This document shows positions 50,901 to 59,900 of a DNA stretch of 64,000 nt, one piece after another (positions within the stretch are counted from its first letter, which is position 1; every line of letters starts with the position of its first letter). Both the position numbers and the translations under genes were made by a program. The stretch covers positions 62,001-126,000 of the forward strand of contig OZ017756.1 in the NCBI GenBank assembly GCA_963969365.1, read 5' to 3'. The stretch is from Asterochloris sp. CNOR1. Lineage: Eukaryota > Chlorophyta > Trebouxiophyceae > Trebouxiales > Trebouxiaceae. A model generated the notes under the pieces. The model was not told the origin of the DNA. It did no database searches and saw only the letters and a program-made list of their open reading frames with translations.

Positions 50901-53900
50901 GCACCAGGGCGATCAGAGCAGAACACCAGACTGTTGTCACAGCTCAGCTGTGTAGGTCAACCGCAAGCCTGAAGGTGCCAAAGTTCCAATTTGCAGCTGC
51001 CACAGCTTCACTGCAACTCCAGCACAATCCCGAACAGCCACAGCTTCACTGTGCAGCTGCCACAGTACTAGGCAATCGCAACACTCGGACAGCCCCACCT
51101 GTAGGCCTGGAGGCGAGCGTCGTAGTCTGGCTGGTCAATTTCTGTTGCAGACATGAGGCTCAGCTGCCTCAGCAGCTGCACAGGCCTCTTCAGAATGGGC
51201 AGCAGCTGTGCCAGAGCTGCAAAGGCGCGGGTCAGAGCCTCCCTGGCGCCGGCGGTGCTGAGCGTCCCTGCCAGGGGGGTTAGGCTTGTGGCGTAGCGCT
51301 CGAAGGCTGCCTGGTGCTCGGCGAGGGATTTGGGAGGGTTTTCTGAGGCCAGACGGGCCCACAAGGCAGCCAGCACTGCCAGCGTGCGCGCTGCAGCAGC
51401 CTCTGCCTGAGCGCCTGCTGCTTTCCTGCGTTGGCAACATCAGTATTTACAGTATATGTTTGCAAACACCACATTCAGGCTGTCTGCCGAGCTCAAAACC
51501 CCAGCTGCATTCATCAAGCCTGCATGGGCGTGTGATACTAGCAAGTTGCTGGAGTTCACCGGATAAGGACATTGCTGCTTCATTGGCGGGTCCCCTACAC
51601 CTGTGAACACAATTCTCACGTACTGCACGACATGCACCTTCTGCCCCACCTGGAGCCGCCCTTCTGGTTGAGCAGGGGCAGCATCGCATCTGCTAACTGC
51701 AGGCCCATGCCTGCGTCCTGAACTGCAGCTGCCACCTGCTCCATGATGGCCAGGCAGCGGGCCCCAGTGGCCCTGCTGATGCCCTGCCTGGAGCCCTGCT
51801 TGGGGCCCTGACTGCCTGCCTGGGCTGTACAGGGAGCCTTGCCGGGGGCCTGCAAGCAAGCCTTCACCGTGAGGGATTGCAGAGTCAGCATTTCAAGGGC
51901 TGAATAAAGCCTGGTCTCAGTTTCCAGATCTGATAGCCAGCCAACACTATCTGTTTCTTTTGCCACAGCAGCAGAAGACGTGACAGTGCAGAAGCTCTGA
52001 CGCCTGTGCCCTCTGCGAAACAAAATTGTCTGCAATGAAGAATTCAAAAAGTGAGCACTTTTCCCTTCCATAGCCATCCAGGCTGTGATGGGGACTGGCG
52101 GTTTCCCTGAGCTGCGTCCACAGTGCATGACTAACTTATTGGCGCTGGTACCAGGCAGCACTATTGATACATGCAGCACTGCTGACACGCACCTTGGCAG
52201 TCCACGCCCCCATGATGAACTGCCTGAGCGCCTCCAGCAGGAGGCCGCTGTGAGGGGCCAGAATGCGCTCCCCCAGCCCTCCCTCGGCTGCCAGCAAGCT
52301 CTCCACTAGGGTCAACACAGCCTGCCGTGAGGGTTCAGAGCACTGGTGAGCCATCAGCACCTGGAGGGCAGACTTCAGCAGCCTGCAGGCAGGAGACTTC
52401 TGGTTTTAGGGTATAGGGTGGCTGCTGATTGATCAGATGACAGCTGGTCAGCAACTGGAGGCTTCAGCTCACTGTGCTGAAGATCGGGCTACTCTCTTGA
52501 TACTAAGATATTCTGTGCTGCAGGAGAGCTCGCTGGCTGGGGTGAGCTGCGCGGCATAGAGCTGTAGGGCTTCAATGCTGCCTCGTAGCCTGTGAACATG
52601 GTTGGCGCTTAGCTGGGCTTCTGCGCAAGACAGTGAGGTCACCTCACATCCAAGCACTGTTAAGGACTTACATTTCTGATACGCCTGTGCTGGGCTGGAC
52701 GCGGGCACGGCACCACACCCTTCCTCATAAATGCTAGTGCCTTGCTGGCGTGCCTCACCTGGAGCCAAGGTGCTTCTGCTGCCACGGCTGCATCTGCTCT
52801 GGATGCCCTGGCAGCTGGTCTTGCAGGGCCACCACCAGCCCAGCATCTGCTGCCAGTGCAGCGGCACAGTCCAGCAGTGCAGGGCTGCGTGAAGCAGAAG
52901 CCTGCATGAGCAAAGGTTAAAGTTCAGATACCTGGAGACCCCACAGATCACCCCAGATGGTGCCCTGGCAGCCCAAGCACATTACCAGGTGTCCAGTCAG
53001 AGAGCAGAGCCCATCCAGCATCGTGGTGACAGCAGAGAAACCCCGCCCACCTCCATCGTCAGCCTCCCCATGAGGGGCTCCACAGCGCAGAACCAGGCGT
53101 CCCAGAAGGAGGAGAAGTCCAGGTCCTCAGGGAACCGCTCCAGCAACTCGGCCCACAGCCGCAGCGCTGCAGAACGCATCTCCTTTCCCTTCTGGGGACC
53201 CGGGCTGCTGGTGACGCCTGCCTCCAGGGCTTCAGTTTCTGGCTCACCTACAGCTAGCGTGGTTGTAGCAGCTGCCACGGCCTGCAGTATTGGAACAACA
53301 AGTGTTTGAGGATGGGTTGAAGGACTGTCAAGTGAGAACATGAGCTGGCATGCATCCCGGTGTGACTGGCCTTTAACTCTCCCCCTGATGGAGCTGTTGA
53401 TTTGAGGTTTTAAGGTGGCAGGTGCCCACATCAATGTGGCTCCAGACTTTCTGGGCCCACTCTGATGTTGGGGGCCTGCCAGCTCGGCTCCCCTGATTCA
53501 GCTAAGCACTCATGTGCACAATATCGGTGGAATTGTGTAGACACGCAGCAGCCTGATGAGCGACCGCTGGATGATTGCTTGTGCTACGCTGTGCTGACCG
53601 CAGGTAGTGTTGCTTGGCTTACAATAAGCGCAAGGGCGGAAGAAGTTTGCACAAGCAACTTGTTGCTAGTGCATTGCTATGTTTGAACCAGGGCGTCTGC
53701 AGCAAGCCTGGGCAACATTGCAATAGAGGCCAGTGCCACGTCCCAGGGCAACATTGACGCGTCACAGCAGCCATGCCAAGCACAAGATGCAGGGCTGGAC
53801 ATGAATGTCTAGCATGCATCTTGCGCATTGGCAAGGCAGGGATCCAGCCCGCTGGCTGACTGGTGAGGCGCACGCTTACCAGCCAAGGCAATCGACGCAC

Positions 53901-56900
53901 TGAGGCAGCCTTGCCAAGCCCTTGATGCAGGGCCAGACATGCATGTCCAGCCTTGCGTCTTGTGCTGGGGCATCGCAGCTTCAGCCATTGGTTGATGTCA
54001 GGGTCTTTCAAACAATTTGGAGGTCCTGTTTCATGCTGGTAAATGCTGCACCCTGCCCTTCTTTCCCATCCACTTGGTTGAGAGCGACAACAACACCACA
54101 CAACTGCCACTGTCATTGCTGGATGGCAGAAGCGGCAACACCGCCAGACATGCAGACGCTTGTCTGGTGGCGCCGCTGCTGTTGCCATCAGCAATAATAG
54201 TGGCAGCAACTGCCTGGTGCCAAGCTGGTTGCCAAAGGGGCGACGCCTGGCAGCACGCTTGACACTGCTGTCTCCTAGTCTCTAGAACATGACCACAAAG
54301 ATGTAAAGCTTGGTGGTTGCTAGATGCTGCTGCTTGCTCAAGGTACACTGCTCTGACTAGCCTCTGCTCAGGAGGAATGCCCACTGTTAAGCAGTGCCAA
54401 CCAGCTGTAAATCTCCCAGATGTGTTGCATAGCTGCTTTGGACAGGCAGCATTGCTGACAAGCTGATGCCAACAGCAGCTTGGCAGCAGTACTGGCTTTT
54501 TTCCAAGCACTCAGCAACAACTAAGAGCAACAGTGACTGCATAATTACCAGAGCAGTAGCCAAATGTACTTGACAGATGGCTGTCTGCATTCAACTGGCC
54601 ACAGCAAGGCTGACAAACTACTGAGAAACTCAACTTTGTATCACTTTGCTTCCAAAACAAAGCAGCTGCTGTGTTCGAGAAAAATTGTGGTGCAGTAGTC
54701 TACATAGCTGATCAGCTTGAAGGCTGCGCGCAGTGCTCACTGCCTTGCAAACACCACGTGAGCATTGCACACACAACGAGCTGCTCAAGGCCGTTTCTGT
54801 GGATTGTTTCTGCCTGGAAGCAATCTACAAAAAGGACCCAGGAGAATCAGAATTGCGTCAAGGTGGGCTGCATTCAGTGCTGCGGGCCGCCTTGATGTTC
54901 TCACCGCAGCAGCAAGTTAAAAGAATGACGTAACAGAGTATGGATTGCTTTTCATGTGTACCTGTGTGCTTCCCAAGGGCTCTTGTGCAGCTAGCAACTT
55001 GCAGTAATGCCCCTGGGCAGGCTGCGAGGTAGAAGCCACGGCTGTGTAAGGGTGCATGCGCCCACCAAGCCCTACTATCACGTATCCACAATGCATTAAA
55101 TCATGCACACTGCATTTGTTCTCTCTAGATTGTCCAGGCAAGCTTTGTTACACATTTGAGCAGTCACACATGCAAGTCAGATGCCCTTTGGGCACCTTTG
55201 CAGGCGGACTGCATACATGCTGGCAGGAATGCGGGTAGTCACTGGCTTTCTCAGCTTCCCAGAGACAAAAAGGTTTCCGCCAGACTTCTGTCAGCAGCAA
55301 TTTTCAGGGTGATGCATGAAGGTTGGCCAGCTGTGGCGGAGGAACATGAAATGGCTTTGAGGTGTATCTCTTGACATGACGAACCCAGGCCATGGCAATG
55401 CACCCATGGGGTCTCAGCTGGGACTGGACAAGCCAGCACCTGATGTGCTGCTTTGATCAGACCCTGCTCAAGCCACAAGGCGGGCACCACCAGGACAGCT
55501 GCAAGGCTCATGCACCACTGCAACCCTACAAGGCTGTGACTTGTATTAGTCGTAAGAGCACCACCTGGCTAAGGAAATGCACCCATGGGGCCTCAGCTGG
55601 GACTGGACAAGCCAGCACCTGATGTGCTGCTTTGACCAGACCCTGCTCAAGCCACAAGGCGTGCACCACCAGGACAGCCTCAAGGCTCATGCACCATTGC
55701 AAATCTAAGAGGTTGTGACCTGAAATGCTGGTGCAAGCACTAGCAGGCCATGGCAATGCACCCATGGGGCCTCAGCTGAGACTGGACAAGCCAGCACCTG
55801 ATGTGCTGCTTTGACCAGACCCTGCTCAAGCCACAAGGCGTGCACCACCAGGACAGCCTCAAGGCTCATGCACCATTGCAAATCTAAGAGGTTGTGACCT
55901 GAAATGCTGGTGCAAGCACTAGCAGGCCATGGCAATGCACCCATGGGGCCTCAGCTGAGACTGGACAAGCCAGCACCTGATGTGCTGCTTTGACTGGACC
56001 CTGCTCAAGCCACAAGGCGTGCACCACCAGGACAGCCTCAAGGCTCATGCACCACTGCGACCCTGAGAGGCTGCCACAATTCAGACTGGCACCAGCACCA
56101 CCAGGCCACCAATGCAGCCATGGATTCTCATGATGGAGCTTGGCAAGCCAGCACCTGCTGGGCTGCTTTGACAAAAGTCAGCATGGAAAACAAAGGCGTG
56201 CACCACCAGGACAGCCTCAAGGCTGATGCACCAATGCGACCCTGAGAGGCTGCGACAAGTCACACTGGCACAAGCATCACCAAGCCATTGATGCACCCAT
56301 GGTATCACACATGAGACTTGTGTTCTCAGAGGTAATCAAAGCAGCGTGATCAAGGCCACACCCTGATCATGCTACTCTGACCATTTATGAGCACACAACG
56401 GGGTGCACCATCAGGACAACTTCAAGGCCTCAAGCACCAGTGCAACCCCGACAGGTCTTGAGCCGCATGCATGCTGCAGCAGCCCTCCAAGGCGCCGGGA
56501 GGTGTCTTGTGACTGATTTGCGGAGTGCCAGTCGGGGCATGTGGCAGGGGGATCATCCTGCCCAGCTGTGGCAAAGGGGGGCAGCTGAGCAGGATTCTGT
56601 CCTTGCATTTGCTGTGGCATCACTGAAGGCTGATCGGCTTGTGAAAGGCCGCTAGCTTGGATAGCAATGCCGTTAGTGGGAATAACACACACAACAGGCG
56701 CAAACACATGTTTGAGTGCCTGGCCTGAAGTGCCTGGCCAGTGGAACTTGACACCTGTGAGCAGAATGCTGACCCCATGGCCCTTGAGCGACAATGCAGT
56801 CAGCAGCTTGTGGAGTATCATATTGACAAGGAGGAGTGTGCAGCAGCTATATGGACCATTGGACTGAAGGCACATCATTCCTGAGCCCTGCAACGCTTCG

Positions 56901-59900
56901 CGGCCTAGTAAACAGGCGCACCCCTCCTGCAGGTGCCACCTGCCCGGCGTTACCTGGCTTGAATGTCCATGTGACGGGCTGCCTTTGCTTGGGACCTGGC
57001 TTGCCAGCAGGTCTCGAGCTAAAGCAGACTGCCACATAGCCTCAATGGACCCACAGCCTCAAGAGGCAGCAGCTGATATACTCAGGTTTAGGCGGGGGTG
57101 CCAGGAGTCGATCTGGCTTTTGGGTCCATGGTCAGGGCTAACAGAGGTCAAGCTGCCAGAGAAGGTCTGACTGCAGCAGGCAGTGTGACCTCTGGTACAC
57201 CAAATCGTGCCAGTGCATTCAGAGGTGGACTGGGCTCTGCATCACAGCTTGCAGGTTTCCCCGCCTGAAGGATTACTGGACTGGCCCACGTCCGCACCTC
57301 TTGCTGCTGAGCTGATGACACCATCTCCTTGTTTTCCCCTCCCCAGCTACTGTACATCTCAGCAGCTTCTGCAGCCCCTGCCAGGCAAAACAGCCCTATG
57401 TTGCCTGAGAAAACCTACAAAGACATCCCCTCACCTGAGGCAAATGCAGCGGCTGGCAGGCCCCCTGGAGCAGAAGGAGCACCACAGACACCAGCTCCGG
57501 CAGGAAGGGCACCAGCTTGTGGCCGAGGTGCTTCACGAGATCTGCCACGCTGTTCAGCAGCCCCACCCTCTGCCCCGCCGGCAGCTCCTGCAGGCGCTGA
57601 GTGTCGATGTGCTGCAGCCACCAGCTGCTTGGGCGGCGCCCCAGCTCAGCAGCCCACCAGGGCTCAGGAAACAGCCTGCAAGTACTGCAACAAGCTGTCA
57701 GTTGCCAGGATCAAGCCTGTCACCAGACCCAGTGTTCGCCTCCAGCTCTCAGCAACTCTCACCCCAACTACTGGATTGGCCTGACTTTGACTGCCAGCCC
57801 AGTACAAGGGAGGTGCCATGCTGAAGAGAGGTGCCAACTCTGCTGAATGCTTTGACTATCACTGCCAGCCCAGTGGGAAGGAGATGCTGCATTGTAGAGG
57901 GGGGCCGACTCCGTCACAGGCACAGCAGCAAGGCACTGGGTCAGTCTGGGTGTGTGACACTCTGCTGCCTGTGGGCTGTTGCCACAAACAGCACGCATGT
58001 AGGGGCTCTCAATAGCACCTGACCTGCTTTCATAGAAAGCACCAGCGGGAGGACAACCACAACGAACATTGAATGAGTACAGGAGGCTCACCCTGCAGCA
58101 GAATCACTCCTGCCAGCTTGGCTGGCAGTCCCATCTGACACCATGCAACCCCCTAGGGGCAGCAGGAACAGCTGCACCACGGGCGCCAGTTCGGCCGGCT
58201 CCAGCTGCGCAAAGTAGCTGAGCACGGCCGCCCGCGCTGAGCCCGGGGCCCCTTTGCCCCCCAGCCGCCCGCTGCGCTTCCGCATCTTGGGGAACAGCAG
58301 GCGCGCCAGCAATGCTACCAGGCCTGCAGACTATCAGAGAAAGGCTTTCAAACAGCCAGAATATGTTTTATTTACCCATGCTCAGCACCTTGGGGAGCAG
58401 CAGGCGGGCCAGCAGCGCGTCCAGGCCTGCAGTGTACAGGGCAACAGGCTGTGGCAGGGCACCGTTTGTGACGGTCACTGACGCACCTGCGCATCTGAGG
58501 ACACGCGAGGCAGGCCAGCAGTGCTACCAGGCTGCAGGAAATGCCAAGGTCAAGTTCTGGACAGCCTGAGCCTGAGATTATCAAAGAAGACTGATCTGTA
58601 GTTGTTATCTTTGTGGGCAAGTTGAGGGCAGACCCAAACTCCTGTGCCCACTCGCCCATTTTTGGTGGCAGGCAGGGCATAACGTCAGCTTGAGATTATG
58701 ATTGCAACTTTGCTGTGCTTCTGCATTATACATCATGTGGGCTGGCAGAGCATCTCCCAGTAGCCTGCGGTCTCTTGAAGAGGTGTATGGTGGTGCAGAC
58801 CCACAGACGGGTGACAGGGAAAGACACTAGTCGAGCGGCAGCATCAGCAAACATGCCCTCATGACTCAGCCAGATGCCCTGAAGCCACCCACCTCGTCGA
58901 TGCTCTGGCAGCATGCTGCCATCAGCGCCCAGGGCCAGGGGAAAGCCCACAATGCCCTCGCGCAGGGACTTATCGCTGGCCAGCTGCAGGCACTGCGTCA
59001 CGTAGGGCGACAGGAAGCCCAGCTTGAAGACCTGCAGGGGACACCTCAACAAGTGAGTCGCGGGCCAGCATAGCATCTGCTGCTCAGGACCAATGGGCAC
59101 CTGTTACAAGCACTGAGAGCGGTCTCGTCTGCGCAGCTACTGGACACTGACAACAGCATCAATGACGTCTGCCTGCAGGCTCACAGTCTGAGGGCATCCC
59201 TGTAGCTGTGGCCAGCTGTCAGATGCTGTATGATGTGCTTTATGCACTGATTGCAGTTTGCAATAATGCATGCAGGGACAATTACAGTAAATGGCCTGGA
59301 GTGATCAGTGTACGAATATCTTATCATGGCGTGCAAGCGCATGCCTCAACGTATATTTAGAACATCATGTCACCCAGGCTGGGTTGGACAGCTGCCACAA
59401 CTCAGGCTGTGTCAGGTGCTGTGCAGAGTCTCTGCAACCCACAGTGACCATGCAGGCAAGCTGCCAGCTTCAGGGTGCAAAAGCAGGCCACCAGGCATGA
59501 ACGCAAGATGCAGAGCATGTTTCTGTGCGATGAGCAGACATTGAGCCCAAAGACCTCCCATTGCGTGCAGTGATGTCAAGGCAATGGTTGATGTGACCTT
59601 GCGTGATTCAGTGTACGAGTTCTTATCATGGCATGCAAGCGCATGCCTCAATGTATATTTAGAACATCAGTTCACTCAGGTCTGAATTGCGGCGCAGCAT
59701 GGCATGCCAATCGACTGGGGGCTGCCTGCCTTTATGCAGGAACCACAAAAACAAGGAGGGGCCTTGCAATCAGCCCCTCCCTGTGCATGCTTATGATAGC
59801 AGTGATGGGTACTAGCAGCAATGATACACTGCCTTCAAGCACCACCAGACCCACACAGCACCCCCAGCACTCAAAGCTGACCTTGAGGCACCGCAGAGCG

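Noticed and set aside
52884-52901. Acceptor at 52885 for UTP20 exon 8
   Set aside because: It shifts the frame relative to exon 7. The TGCAG giving a start at 52901 keeps it.
55380-56460. Possible CRISPR array
   Set aside because: The units are 179-bp head-to-tail repeats with no short conserved repeat and unique spacers, and the genome is eukaryotic.
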